DNA from: Halorubrum hochsteinianum
Lineage (GTDB): Archaea; Halobacteriota; Halobacteria; Halobacteriales; Haloferacaceae
Length of the DNA: 64,000 bases
Direction: 5' to 3'
Assembly: GCF_023702125.1 (NCBI RefSeq)
Contig: NZ_CP098415.1
Span: 1,612,001-1,676,000, forward strand
A program made the translations under genes and the position numbers. Positions within the stretch are counted from its first letter, which is position 1; each line of letters opens with the position of its first letter. The notes beneath the pieces were generated by a model that saw only the letters and a list, made by a program, of their open reading frames with translations, was not told the DNA's origin and ran no database searches. Shown in pieces: positions 1-8,516 of the stretch.

Positions 1-1235
1 CGCCGCGGCGGACAGAGGGCGGCGAGGTCGTCCGCGAGCGCCGGCCCGCGTTCGCCCCCATCGTCGCCGCGGACGTGGAACTCGGCGTGCGCCCGGAGGT
101 CGTCCACGCCGCGGTAGCCGGCGTACAGCTGGGAGAGCGCGCCGACCCCGGCGGTCACGTCGGGGTCTCCGGCCGAGTCGGCGTCGACCCGTTCGGCGTC
201 GACCGCGCCGCCCGCGACGGTCACGCGGATCGGTCGGTCGTGCCAGTCGACGAGGGGGTCGTCGACCGCGAGCGTGAACGCGGTCTCCAGGTCGGGGTCG
301 GGCGAGAGCCCCTCCAGCGCCGCGGGGGCGTCGACGAGCCGGAACATGGGCCCGGTCCGGACCTCCTCGGTGACCGCGCGCGGATCGGCGACGCGGTCGA
401 GGACGCTCACGTCAACCGGGAGCCGGAGCCGCACGCGCTCGACCTGCGAGTCGTGGTCGCGGCAGAACCGGAACACGAGGTCCCACGCCGCCGGGTCGGC
501 GACGACGGCGTCGGAGACGACCATCGCCCGCCCGTCGCCGTCGTCGCGCTCCTCGAACGTGTACGACAGGAGCGCGCGGAGCCTTCCGTCGCGCTCGAAG
601 CCGTAGACGAACGGATCGGTCTTCCACCCGCGCAGGGTCCGCTCGCGCCACCACGCCTCGGTCCGCGCCATCGTGAAGTCGCGACGGTCGGCGGTCGCGG
701 CGAGGAGGTCGGCGGCCGCGTCGTAGTCGTCGGCGTCGAGCCGGCGGAACTCGCCAGCCTCGTCGTCGTCGTCTCCGGCGTCGCTCCCGTCGGCCGCGAA
801 CGACAGCTGTTCGGGCGGGGCTTTCACCCACCGGTACCGGCTCACGGTCCGCCAGCCGTACCGCCGGTAGAAGGCGTACTCGAAGGGCCACAGCACGGAG
901 AAGTCGACGCCGTCGTCGCGGTACTCGGTCAGCGACTCGCGGAGGAGGCGCTCGATGTGTCCCCGTCGCCGGTGTTCGGGCGGGGAGGCGACCGCGGAGA
1001 GGCCGGCCGCGTCGCGGTCGCGGCCCCGGATCCGGAGGGAGAAGTCGTGGTGCCCGCACACCGCCACCGGGTCCTCCCCGTCGAAGAGCCCGCGGTACGC
1101 CGCGAGGTGTTCGCGGTCGTCGTCGTCGGCCTCGGGATCGTACGGTCCCTCCTCGGGCGAGAACGCGTACCGCATGAACGCGCGGAACTCGTCGTCGCGC
1201 TCCCCGGGGAAGGGGCGGTAGTCGAGGTCGTCCAT
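1..1235 (-). CDS. Eis-type GNAT acetyltransferase with C-terminal SCP2-like domain (3' end cut by window edge)
   Basis: About 411 residues can be read from the ATG at 1235 to the window edge, so only the last few codons of a protein of the usual Eis length (about 400-410) are missing. The N-terminal half is a GNAT fold: an acetyl-CoA loop with RRRGH near residue 90, preceded by a strand containing GLSAVASPPEH, then WPFEYAFYRRYGWR, a segment typical of Eis proteins. A second GNAT-like half follows (ARTEAWWRERTLRGW). The last roughly 100 residues look like the SCP2/sterol-carrier-like domain of Eis proteins. Family members acetylate amines, and the substrate here is unknown. The gene is cytoplasmic and stands alone, tail to head with the flavin oxidoreductase upstream. 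Confidence 0.85.
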   Translation of the reverse strand, partial: MDDLDYRPFPGERDDEFRAFMRYAFSPEEGPYDPEADDDDREHLAAYRGLFDGEDPVAVCGHHDFSLRIRGRDRDAAGLSAVASPPEHRRRGHIERLLRESLTEYRDDGVDFSVLWPFEYAFYRRYGWRTVSRYRWVKAPPEQLSFAADGSDAGDDDDEAGEFRRLDADDYDAAADLLAATADRRDFTMARTEAWWRERTLRGWKTDPFVYGFERDGRLRALLSYTFEERDDGDGRAMVVSDAVVADPAAWDLVFRFCRDHDSQVERVRLRLPVDVSVLDRVADPRAVTEEVRTGPMFRLVDAPAALEGLSPDPDLETAFTLAVDDPLVDWHDRPIRVTVAGGAVDAERVDADSAGDPDVTAGVGALSQLYAGYRGVDDLRAHAEFHVRGDDGGERGPALADDLAALCPPR

Positions 1236-1340
1236 ACGCCGTCGCCGCCCGGAACGCCGATAAGTCTTCCCGGTGCCTGCGTGTGGTTCTCTACCGTTCG
1301 TTCTCCCCGCTTCCGCCGGGGACGGGAGGACGGCGCGGAC

Positions 1341-2441
1341 TCAGTCGAACCGCCCGCGGCGGTACTGGACCGGCCAGTCGGTCTCCTCGCCGAGTTCGTG
1401 GGCGGCCTCCAGCGGCCAGTACGGGTGCCGGAGCATCTCGCGACCGAGCGCGACGAGGTCGGCCCGCCCGTTCCTGACCAGCGCGTCGGCGTGGGTCGGC
1501 TCCGTGATCCCGCCGACGGCGGCGACGGGAACGTCGGTCCCCTCGCGGATCGCCTCCGCGTAGGGGACCTGATACCCCGGTCCCGCGCTGGGGATCTGCT
1601 GGTCGGGGTGGATCCCGCCGCCGGAGACATCGATCAGGTCGGCCCCGGCCTCGGCGAGGAGGGGGGCCAGCCGGACCGAGTCGTCCACGTCCCACGAGTC
1701 GCGGTCGGGGAGCCAGTCCGTCGCGGAGATGCGGACGAAGACGGGCTTCCCGTCGGGCCAGACCTCGCGGACGGCCGCGACGACCTCGCGCAGGAGCCGG
1801 GTGCGGTCCTCGAAGCTCCCGCCGTACTCGTCGTCCCGGTCGTTGGTGACCGGCGAGAGGAACTGGTGGAGCAGGTAGCCGTGGGCCGCGTGGACCTCCG
1901 CCACCTCGAAGCCGACCTCCAGCGCGCGTTCCGCGGCGGCGGCGAACGACTCGATCACTCCGTCGATCCCCGCGGCGTCCAGCCGGCGGGTGTCGGTCAG
2001 GCCGTCCGCGTCGACGCTCGGGTGCGGGTACGGCTCGTCGGTCGCGGAGACGGTCTCCCACCCGTCCGGCTCGTCGGCGGGGATGGGGTCGCTCCCCTCC
2101 GCCGGCGGGCGGTGCGAGGCCTTCCGCCCGGCGTGGGCCAGCTGGATCCCCGGGGTCGCGCCCTGCGACCGCACGAACTCGACGATCGGTTCGATCGCCT
2201 CGGCGTGCTCGTCGGACCAGATCCCGAGGCAGTCCGGCGTGATCCGTCCCTCGGGCGCGACCGCCGTCGCCTCGGTCATCACGACCCCGGCACCGCCGGC
2301 GGCCCGGGAGCCGAGGTGAACCCGGTGCCAGTCGTTCGCCAGTCCGTCGTCGGCGGAGTACTGGCACATCGGCGACAGCATGACGCGGTTCCGGAACTCC
2401 GTGTCGCGCAGCGTGAGCGGCGTGAACAGGGTGTCGGTCAC
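1341..2441 (-). CDS. NADH:flavin oxidoreductase, old yellow enzyme family (YqjM-like)
   Basis: This 366-residue protein is an FMN-dependent TIM barrel that reduces activated C=C bonds of enals, enones and similar compounds with NAD(P)H. YqjM-class hallmarks are visible: MLSPMCQYS near residue 20, whose Cys sits by the flavin; QLAHAGRKAS near residue 105; and HAAHGYLLHQFLSP near residue 185 with the substrate-binding His. A phosphate-binding end around VGGITEP and GREMLRHPYWP follows. Length matches the YqjM class rather than the longer dienoyl-CoA reductases, and no Fe-S or FAD domain is present. It starts at the ATG at 2441. No partner gene is obvious. The natural substrate cannot be read from the sequence. 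Confidence 0.92.
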   Translation of the reverse strand: MTDTLFTPLTLRDTEFRNRVMLSPMCQYSADDGLANDWHRVHLGSRAAGGAGVVMTEATAVAPEGRITPDCLGIWSDEHAEAIEPIVEFVRSQGATPGIQLAHAGRKASHRPPAEGSDPIPADEPDGWETVSATDEPYPHPSVDADGLTDTRRLDAAGIDGVIESFAAAAERALEVGFEVAEVHAAHGYLLHQFLSPVTNDRDDEYGGSFEDRTRLLREVVAAVREVWPDGKPVFVRISATDWLPDRDSWDVDDSVRLAPLLAEAGADLIDVSGGGIHPDQQIPSAGPGYQVPYAEAIREGTDVPVAAVGGITEPTHADALVRNGRADLVALGREMLRHPYWPLEAAHELGEETDWPVQYRRGRFD

Positions 2442-2554
2442 GGGCGGGCGAACGACCGCCGGGAGGTAAGTCCCTCCGATTCCCCGCCCGGATCGCCGCG
2501 GCCGGTTTAGGCCGACCGAAATCTATATGCCCGCCCCACTCTGACCGGGTAGTA

Positions 2555-2716
2555 ATGACAACGGGAGACCGGATCGAGCGGGACGTCGAGTCGGCGGCCG
2601 ACCAACGGCCGACGGTCGCCGCGACCCGCTGTTCGCAAGAGCGGACCGTCTTCACCGAACAGGGCAACACCGACGCGTGGATCGCGACCGATCTCACGGT
2701 CGAACTGGAACGGTAG
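2555..2716 (+). CDS. Small haloarchaeal protein, 53 aa, function unknown
   Basis: A short frame starts MTTGDRIERDVES and ends at the TAG at 2714. It contains a conserved-looking middle with RCSQERTVFTE followed by NTDAWIATD. Third codon positions are almost all G or C, as in real genes of this window, and an AT-rich stretch (AAATCTATATGC, about 25-35 nt upstream) could be its promoter. Similar 50-60 residue proteins recur in haloarchaea (a DUF7331-type family, from memory). It has no membrane segment. Function is unknown. It is transcribed divergently from the flavin oxidoreductase. Confidence 0.6.
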   Translation: MTTGDRIERDVESAADQRPTVAATRCSQERTVFTEQGNTDAWIATDLTVELER

Positions 2717-2825
2717 CGTTCTCCTCCGTCGAACCGCCCCGCTAACTCGCTGAGTCTCTCCGCCGACTACGCCGACTCCGCCGGGCCGCGGCCGCTCCGC
2801 GTCCGCCGCTCGGCGGCGTCGCTCC

Positions 2826-3422
2826 TCACTCCTCGGAGCGCAGCGTCGCTTCCGGCGACCCGTCTGTCTGCGGCGTCGACGCGACCTCCGCGCGTCCCTC
2901 TCTCGGCCGCGCGTCTCCTCCCTGCTCCCCCTCGCGGTCGCGGCGGTCCTCGACGAGCGCGCGGATCCGGTCGAGGATCGCGTCGTACCGACCTCGGTCG
3001 GAGCCCTTCTCGAAGTACGCGTCCGCGCCGGCACCGAACGCCGCCGCCTCCTCCTCCTCGCTCGGGCACGTGGTGTAGAACACGACCGGAAGCCCGGGGT
3101 CCGCCTCGCGCAGCCGTTCGGCGAGTTCCACCCCGGACCCGTCCGTGAGGCGCTGTTCCGTCACGACGCAGTCGACCGCGACCCGCTCGCCGTCGACCCT
3201 GACGCCCGCCTCGACGGCGTCGAGCGCGTCCGCGGCGCTGTCCACGGAACGGATCCGGACGCGGTCGGTGAGACGCCGCGCGAACGCCTCCAGCAGCTCC
3301 GTGGAGCGGGCGTTCGGCTCGACGTGGAGGACGGTGATCGGCTCTCGGTCGGCGGGCGATTCGGATCGGTCGGCGGCTGCGTTCGAGTCCGCGGGCGCGT
3401 CGGACGGTGAGTGGTCGGTCAT
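2826..3422 (-). CDS. Response-regulator receiver-like protein lacking the phospho-acceptor aspartate
   Basis: This 198-residue protein has a single receiver-like domain at about residues 28-155, with low-complexity acidic and Arg-rich tails. The beta-3 strand reads DCVVTEQRLTDGSG, so Glu stands where the phosphorylated Asp normally lies. The beta-1 acidic pair is reduced to HVEPN. The switch Thr (VVFYTTCPS) and the conserved Lys (ADAYFEKG) are kept. There is no DNA-binding output domain. It could be a constitutively active or docking receiver. Its promoter must lie in the AT-richer stretch just upstream (3423-3545). No kinase is adjacent; the nearest is the PAS/GAF kinase at 14.3 kb. Confidence 0.8.
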   Translation of the reverse strand: MTDHSPSDAPADSNAAADRSESPADREPITVLHVEPNARSTELLEAFARRLTDRVRIRSVDSAADALDAVEAGVRVDGERVAVDCVVTEQRLTDGSGVELAERLREADPGLPVVFYTTCPSEEEEAAAFGAGADAYFEKGSDRGRYDAILDRIRALVEDRRDREGEQGGDARPREGRAEVASTPQTDGSPEATLRSEE

Positions 3423-3673
3423 GTGTTGTGGTGGCGGGCGACGACTCTGCGAGAAGCGACTTACTACGAAAGTTGTGATATTTCGTCATGTCCTGTTCAG
3501 GCCGTCACGGGTATAACCATTGCGCGATCACCGTTGTCACGGCTCTCAGAGCCGATTATTCGGTGATACAACGAGAAAATCGCCGGACGCCGGGCGGTCG
3601 GTAGCGGAAATTCGATCCGGTAACTCGGTCGCGGGAGATCGCTCGCCGGCGGGCCGGGCTCGGTCGTTGCCGT

Positions 3674-4951
3674 CTACGCGAACAGGTCGCGGGCCTCGCG
3701 GACCGCGTCGACGAGCGCGTCGACCTCCTCGACGGTGTTGTAGAAGTAGAAGGAGGCGCGCGCCGAGGCGGCGACGCCCATCTCGTCGTGGAGCGGCTGC
3801 GTACAGTGGTCGCCGGCGCGGATCGCGACGCCGTAGTCGTTGAGGATGCTGGAGAGGTCGTGGGCGTGGACGCCGTCGACGTTGAACGCGACGAGCCCGC
3901 CGCGGTCGTCGCCCGGCGGCCCGTAGATCTCGACCCCGCCGAGCGCTTCCAGCTCGTCGTAGGCGTACTCGGCCAGCAGGTCCTCGTGGGCCTCGACCCG
4001 GTCCATCCCGACCTTTTCGAGGTACTCGATCGCGGCCGCGAGACCGATCCCCTGCGCGATGGAGGGCGTCCCGGCCTCGAACTTCCACGGGAGGTCCTCC
4101 CACGTGGAGTCCTCGAAGGAGACGCGCCGGATCATGTCGCCGCCGTAGAGGTACGGCTGCATCTCGTCTAGGATCTCCTCGCGGCCGTACAGCGCGCCGA
4201 TCCCGGTCGGGCCGCACATCTTGTGGCCGGAGAACGCGAGGAAGTCGACGCCGAGCTCCTCGACGTCGACCGGACGGGTGGGGACCGACTGCGCGGCGTC
4301 GGCGAAGATCAGCGAGTCGTGGTCGTGCGCCAGGTCGGCCAGCTCGCCGATCGGGTTCACGGTCCCGAGCGTGTTCGAGACGTGGACGACCGACACCATC
4401 TCGGTGTCGTCGTCGATCAGTTCGGCGGCGTCGTCCATGTCGAGCCGCCCCTCGTCGGTCACATCGATGAAGCGCACGTCCGCGCCGGTCCGCTTGCCGA
4501 TCTGCTGCCAGGTGACGAGCGAGGCGTGGTGTTCCATCTCGGAGAGGACGACGTTGTCGCCCGGCCCGAGCTCTTCGAGCCCCCACGCGTAGGCAACGAG
4601 GTTCATCGCCTCCGTCGTGTTCTTCGTGAAGACGATCTCCTCGCGGCCCGCGGCACCGACGAAGTCGGCGACCGCGTCGTGGGCCTCCTCGTAGGCCACG
4701 GAGGCCTCCTGGCTCAACTGGTGGATCCCGCGGTGGACGTTCGCGTTGTAGCTCCGGTAGTAGTCGGAGATGGCGTCGACCACCGGGTCGGGCGTGTGCG
4801 AGGTCGCCGCGTTGTCGAGGTAGACGAGGGGCGTGTCGTCGCCCTCGCCCTCGCCCGCGGTCTCCGGGTCCCCGCCGACCTTCCGGTCGAGTATCGGGAA
4901 GTCGGCGCGGAGCGCCTCCACGTCGAACGGGTACTGTCCTTGAACTCCCAT
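3674..4951 (-). CDS. sufS: SufS-type cysteine desulfurase
   Basis: This is a PLP-dependent desulfurase of 425 residues that converts cysteine to alanine and passes persulfide sulfur on for Fe-S cluster assembly. The PLP lysine is in FSGHKMCG (Lys244), the catalytic cysteine in RAGDHCTQP (Cys383), and NVHRGIHQLS and SEMEHHASLVTW are class V aminotransferase signatures. A short acidic insertion (residues 26-39) is a haloarchaeal addition. The ATG at 4951 was chosen because MGVQGQYPFDVEALR matches the family N-terminus; the frame stays open upstream and another ATG lies at 4957. No sufBCD genes lie in the window. Confidence 0.93.
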   Translation of the reverse strand: MGVQGQYPFDVEALRADFPILDRKVGGDPETAGEGEGDDTPLVYLDNAATSHTPDPVVDAISDYYRSYNANVHRGIHQLSQEASVAYEEAHDAVADFVGAAGREEIVFTKNTTEAMNLVAYAWGLEELGPGDNVVLSEMEHHASLVTWQQIGKRTGADVRFIDVTDEGRLDMDDAAELIDDDTEMVSVVHVSNTLGTVNPIGELADLAHDHDSLIFADAAQSVPTRPVDVEELGVDFLAFSGHKMCGPTGIGALYGREEILDEMQPYLYGGDMIRRVSFEDSTWEDLPWKFEAGTPSIAQGIGLAAAIEYLEKVGMDRVEAHEDLLAEYAYDELEALGGVEIYGPPGDDRGGLVAFNVDGVHAHDLSSILNDYGVAIRAGDHCTQPLHDEMGVAASARASFYFYNTVEEVDALVDAVREARDLFA

Positions 4952-5064
4952 TACCATATGTAGGGCCCCGAGCACTAACACACCTTCGGTCCGGTACGTC
5001 TTGCGGGTACCGCGGACGCCCGGAGCCGCCGGTCTCGCGGCGGCTCGCCCTCCGGACCGCGCCG

Positions 5065-5397
5065 CTACTCCTGCCAGTCCGGGTTCGCCCGCGGCGGCGA
5101 GAAGATGTCGTAGCCGACGACCGGTTCGTCGCCGCGGTTCTCGGCGGCGTGGGGCTCGCCGCCGGGGATCACGTACGTGTCGCCCGCCTCGACGACGCGC
5201 TCCTCGCCGCCGACCACGAACGTGATCGCCCCCTCGGTTATCGCCCCGATCTGCTCGTGCGGGTGGTCGTGTTCGGGCACTGTCGCGCCCGGGTCGATCT
5301 CGAACCGCTGGATGCTCGTCTCCTCCCCGACGGCCCCCTGCGTGAGGAACACGCCGTCGACCGCCTCGACCGCCTCCGCGTCCGGTACGACGTCCAT
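5065..5397 (-). CDS. Cupin-2 domain protein
   Basis: A single-domain cupin of 110 residues. Motif 1 is PEHDHPHEQIGAITEG (two His, Glu) and motif 2 is PGGEPHAAENRGDEP with a third His, so a mononuclear metal site is likely. Small stand-alone cupins of this kind may be dioxygenases, isomerases or sensors, and the reaction cannot be inferred. The ATG at 5397 gives MDVVPDAEAVEAVDGVF. It lies upstream of sufS on the same strand, but a 113-nt gap makes an operon uncertain. Confidence 0.85.
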   Translation of the reverse strand: MDVVPDAEAVEAVDGVFLTQGAVGEETSIQRFEIDPGATVPEHDHPHEQIGAITEGAITFVVGGEERVVEAGDTYVIPGGEPHAAENRGDEPVVGYDIFSPPRANPDWQE

Positions 5398-5473
5398 ACG
5401 CTCCCCGGCGACCCGGAGCCACCTAAATCCGGGGGAGCGGGCGACCGATGCCGCGGTCGTCGTCCCGGCCGAC

Positions 5474-7165
5474 TCAGGGGAACGGGTGGTACTCCCGGTC
5501 GAGCGCCGGCTCGAACCCCATCGACCGCGGTACCTCGCGGGCGCGCTCGCCGAAGAACGGCTTGCCGGTGAACAGCGGCTGCGCGCCCGGGACCAGCACC
5601 CGGACGGCCTCGAACCCGAGCGTCGCGAGGTCGCGCGTGGTCACCCGCGCGACGTACGGGTCGAGGCCGACGCGCTCGACGCGGTCGACGACGGCCGCCA
5701 GCTCCTCGGTCCCCGACAGGTCCGGCTCCCCGACCTCCGCGGCCGAGACGGTCGCGTCCGGGTCGAAGAACGCGGCCGTCTCCGCCGGCCGGTCGGCGTG
5801 ATGGCCGATCGCCGCGCCCTGCTCGTCGGCCGCCTCGCGCCCCATCGAGCGCAGTTCGGTCCAGTTCTGGAGCGCCTCGGCGAGCGCGCTCCGCGCCGCC
5901 GCAGCCGGGTCGAGGTCGGCCCCCGACCCCGCGGCGAACCGCGGCCAGTCGCCGTCGCGCTCGACCTCGACCGCGACCACCGGCACGTCCACGTCGGTCG
6001 TGACGAGCAGCGGCGTCACCGACAGCGACTCCGCGCGCGCCCGCTTCTCCAGCTCGGCGAAGTCCGGGTCGTCGACGTCGAGCCCGAGCGGATCGGTCGC
6101 GGAGTACCAGCTGATCATCGTCGCGTCGCGCTCGACCGCCTCGTACAGTCCCGAGAGCGCGGCGTCCGGACCGGAGCTACCCAGTCCGAGCCCGGTCGTG
6201 ATCGGCGGTCGATACCGACGCTCCGGCGGCGGGAAGTGAACGAACTCCGCCGGGAGGCTCGCCGGCTCGCCGGTCCCGAGGCGCTCGCCGCGCACCCACG
6301 GGAGCCGGTCGTCGCGGTCGTACGCTTCGGCCCCCTCCGGACGGACGAAGACGTCGGGGGTGACGGGAGTCGGGACGTTCGCGGCCGGCGCGCGCGTGAA
6401 CGACGCCTCGCGGTAGACCCCGGCCGCGTACCGCTCTAACCCCTCGCCGAGCGCCTTCATGAACGCGGCGTCCCAGTCGGCCGCCGCGCCGCCGCCGAAG
6501 TCGGCCGCGTCGCCGTCCGAGAAGGGCGTCGTGTCCGCGACCCGCGCGACGTAGTACGGCACGGGGAACGACTCCTGCTCGCCGACCTCGCTCAGGGGGC
6601 CGATCCGGGCGTCGACGGCGCGCTCCGCGCGGTCGATCGTTCCGTCGAGGTCCCGCTCGGCGTGGTCCCGCGGGAGCGCGTCGCCGGGCTCGACGCCGCA
6701 GCTACAGCCCGGAACGGGCAGGAGCGTCCGCTCGCCGCCGGGCACCTCGACGACGGTGTCCGCCACCGGGTCGCCGGCGAGCAGGCGGATCGCCCGTCGC
6801 CCCGCCACCGCTCCGGCGTAGCGCACGGCGGAGCGGCGGCCCGTCGGCGCGTCGGCCGGGTCGGGCCGGCCGCTCTCGACCCGGGCGCGCAGGCAGTCGT
6901 AGCAGGCGTCGTCGAAGGCGGTCACCGCGGCGTCGAGGTCGGCGAGCGGGACGCCGCCCAGCCCGCCCACCTCGACGGCGATCCACCGGTCGAGCTGTTC
7001 GTTCGCGGCCGCGAACGCCGCCGACCCGGCGGTGTCGACGACGACCGCCATGTCGAACCCGTCGAGCAGCTCCGGCTCGACGGGCATCGCGTTCACGTCG
7101 ACGTCCCCGAGGGCGGCGCTCGCGGCCTCGACCGCGGGCCCGTCACCGACGAGTCCGATGTCCAT
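5474..7165 (-). CDS. YcaO-domain protein with N-terminal ThiF/E1-like region
   Basis: A 564-residue protein. Residues about 1-200 form a Rossmann-like region with paired cysteines (CYDCLRARV, CSCGVEP), reminiscent of the E1/ocin-ThiF-like partner fused to azoline cyclodehydratases. The C-terminal YcaO domain carries the ATP-binding signature TGLGLGSSGPDAALSGLYEAVERDA in two overlapping parts and ends in HPFP, close to the proline-rich terminus of peptide-modifying YcaO enzymes. YcaO enzymes use ATP to activate backbone amides. No precursor peptide or dehydrogenase is adjacent. The next gene upstream is tbsP on the same strand. The ATG at 7165 was chosen over in-frame upstream starts because MDIGLVGDGPAVEAAS begins the fold. 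Confidence 0.85.
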   Translation of the reverse strand: MDIGLVGDGPAVEAASAALGDVDVNAMPVEPELLDGFDMAVVVDTAGSAAFAAANEQLDRWIAVEVGGLGGVPLADLDAAVTAFDDACYDCLRARVESGRPDPADAPTGRRSAVRYAGAVAGRRAIRLLAGDPVADTVVEVPGGERTLLPVPGCSCGVEPGDALPRDHAERDLDGTIDRAERAVDARIGPLSEVGEQESFPVPYYVARVADTTPFSDGDAADFGGGAAADWDAAFMKALGEGLERYAAGVYREASFTRAPAANVPTPVTPDVFVRPEGAEAYDRDDRLPWVRGERLGTGEPASLPAEFVHFPPPERRYRPPITTGLGLGSSGPDAALSGLYEAVERDATMISWYSATDPLGLDVDDPDFAELEKRARAESLSVTPLLVTTDVDVPVVAVEVERDGDWPRFAAGSGADLDPAAAARSALAEALQNWTELRSMGREAADEQGAAIGHHADRPAETAAFFDPDATVSAAEVGEPDLSGTEELAAVVDRVERVGLDPYVARVTTRDLATLGFEAVRVLVPGAQPLFTGKPFFGERAREVPRSMGFEPALDREYHPFP

Positions 7166-7218
7166 ACCCGGTCGACGCGAGGAGCCGAAAAAAAGCCGCG
7201 GGTCCGCGGCACGTCCGC

Positions 7219-7262
7219 GGCGCGCCCGTGGCACGTCTATGGCGCGCCCGTGGTACGTCTGC
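7219..7262. repeat. 2 x 22-bp tandem repeat
   Basis: Two adjacent 22-nt units (7219-7240 and 7241-7262) begin GGCGCGCCCGTGG and differ at two or three positions. A partial earlier unit lies around 7200-7218. They sit in the leader between tbsP and the YcaO gene, just upstream of the YcaO start. Confidence 0.85.
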
Positions 7263-7305
7263 GGCCGCGCCGCGGGGATTCGGTGCGGAACCGAGAGGAG
7301 GAGGA

Positions 7306-7362
7306 GTCAGGCGGCGAGGAGGCGGTCAGGCGGCGAGGAGGCGGTCAGGCGGCGGGGAGGCG
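7306..7362. repeat. 3 x 19-bp tandem repeat
   Basis: There are three head-to-tail 19-nt units (7306, 7325, 7344). The first two are identical, GTCAGGCGGCGAGGAGGCG, and the third has one A-to-G change. They lie 20 nt past the tbsP stop codon, between tbsP and the YcaO gene. Nineteen is not a multiple of three and no gene is read through them. Confidence 0.9.
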
Positions 7363-7382
7363 GTCGGTCGACGACGGAGCGG

Positions 7383-8204
7383 TCAGGCCGGCGTCGCGGC
7401 CATCATCTCGGCGGCCTCGGCGGCCAGTTCCGCGGCGGCGACGCCCTGGAGGCGCTCGTCGCCGAGTTTCAGGCGGAGCCGCGGGCGGCCGACGTCGATC
7501 GGGACCTTCTCGGTGTCGATGATCCCGAGGTCTTCGAGCCGGGTCTTCGTCCGGGAGAACGTCGCCTTCGAGGCGATGCCGACGTCCTCGCCCCACTTCG
7601 AGATGTCGTAGAGGAGCACGTCGTTCTTCGCCGCGACGAGCAGCGAGACGGTCACCTCGTCGAGGTCGACGGCCGCGTCGCCCTCGGTCGCGTCGAGCAC
7701 GGCGTCGAAGTCGGCGCGGGCCTCCGCGCCGATCTCGGACTCCAGCGTCTCGCGGACCCGGCTGATCGCCGGGGTGCGGAGCGTGTACGCCGCCGCGTCG
7801 TCGAACGCGCTCCGGTGGGTCTCGTACACCTCGTCGACGAACTCGCCGTCGTCGGTCGAGAGCGCGGCGACGCCCTCCCCGACGGTGACGAGCGCGACGA
7901 CGCGGGACGGGGAGACGAACAGCGCGTTGTCGACCTCGCCGTCGAGCACCCGGAGGTCGAGGGCCCCGTCGGCGACGAGGTCCGCGGCCCGGGACGCGAC
8001 GACGAAGTCGTCGAACACGTCCTTGAGCGTCCGCTCGTCCGCGAGCATCGACAGCGTCGGGAGGTCGTCCCGCCCGACGGCGGTCTCGACCAGCGATTCG
8101 ATCGTCTCCGCCGACGGGTCCACGACGAGCAGTTCGTCGTCGTCCCCGGCGAAGGCCGCTTCGAGCGCCGCCTCGACGTCGGACTCCAGTAAATTCGACA
8201 CCAT
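7383..8204 (-). CDS. tbsP: Transcriptional regulator TbsP
   Basis: A 273-residue protein whose whole length matches the haloarchaeal TbsP (DUF5821) family. It starts MVSNLLESDVEAALEAAF, has a long N-terminal alpha/beta domain, and carries a C-terminal winged helix around VGIASKATFSRTKTRLEDLGIIDTEK (quoted here as one segment split at the turn between SRTK and TRLE). In Haloferax volcanii, TbsP acts with TrmB-type control on glycolytic/gluconeogenic genes such as gapII. Its promoter lies only about 30 nt upstream, suggesting a leaderless transcript. It is divergent from glyA, and the tandem repeats lie beyond its stop codon. Confidence 0.85.
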   Translation of the reverse strand: MVSNLLESDVEAALEAAFAGDDDELLVVDPSAETIESLVETAVGRDDLPTLSMLADERTLKDVFDDFVVASRAADLVADGALDLRVLDGEVDNALFVSPSRVVALVTVGEGVAALSTDDGEFVDEVYETHRSAFDDAAAYTLRTPAISRVRETLESEIGAEARADFDAVLDATEGDAAVDLDEVTVSLLVAAKNDVLLYDISKWGEDVGIASKATFSRTKTRLEDLGIIDTEKVPIDVGRPRLRLKLGDERLQGVAAAELAAEAAEMMAATPA

Positions 8205-8231
8205 CTATCTCTCCGTATAAAAGCCGGTTGC

Positions 8232-8245
8232 GTATTTAATATTAA
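8232..8245 (-). promoter_or_regulatory. tbsP core promoter with AT palindrome
   Basis: Minus-strand ATTAAATAC is a TATA-like box about 30-36 nt from the tbsP ATG. It overlaps the perfect 10-nt palindrome TTAATATTAA (8236-8245), a plausible operator. The distance implies little or no 5' leader. Confidence 0.55.
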
Positions 8246-8369
8246 CGGGATTTGAAGGGCGAACAACCGCCGTAGAGGGCCTGAAACGGCCGAAAAGTGG
8301 AAATTACGGTCGGCGGAAAGAGCGGCGGACAGCGCCGGGGACGGACCGCGACGCGCCGGTGAACGCGAC

Positions 8370-8461
8370 ACCGTGTCCGGAGGCGCGACGAGACCGCATC
8401 CGGAGCCGGGGCGGGACCGTGTCCGGGGGTGCGACGAGACCGCGTCCGCGGGCGTGACCGG
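8370..8461. repeat. 2 x 46-bp imperfect tandem repeat upstream of glyA
   Basis: Units at 8370-8415 and 8416-8461 both begin ACCGTGTCCGG and share GCGACGAGACCGC in the middle, with about eleven differences between them. They lie between the divergent tbsP and glyA promoters, ending about 25 nt upstream of the glyA TATA-like box, so they could hold repeated regulator sites. Confidence 0.7.
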
Positions 8462-8483
8462 ACCAATTACCGACGGCGACGGA

Positions 8484-8493
8484 AGGATTAATG
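8484..8493 (+). promoter_or_regulatory. glyA TATA-like box
   Basis: AGGATTAATG lies about 27 nt upstream of the glyA ATG at 8517, the usual haloarchaeal spacing for a transcript with almost no leader. Confidence 0.45.
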
Positions 8494-8516
8494 CGCGGTC
8501 GCACCGGGGTTCTCAC

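Noticed and set aside
75-2510. Very long open frame on the plus strand across the Eis-type and OYE genes
   Set aside because: It runs antisense to two well-recognised genes. Long spurious frames are expected at this GC content, and the translation is Arg/Val/Gly repetitive without domains.
7306-7362. CRISPR array
   Set aside because: The 19-bp units are directly contiguous with no spacers, and no cas genes are present. No CRISPR array was seen anywhere in the window.
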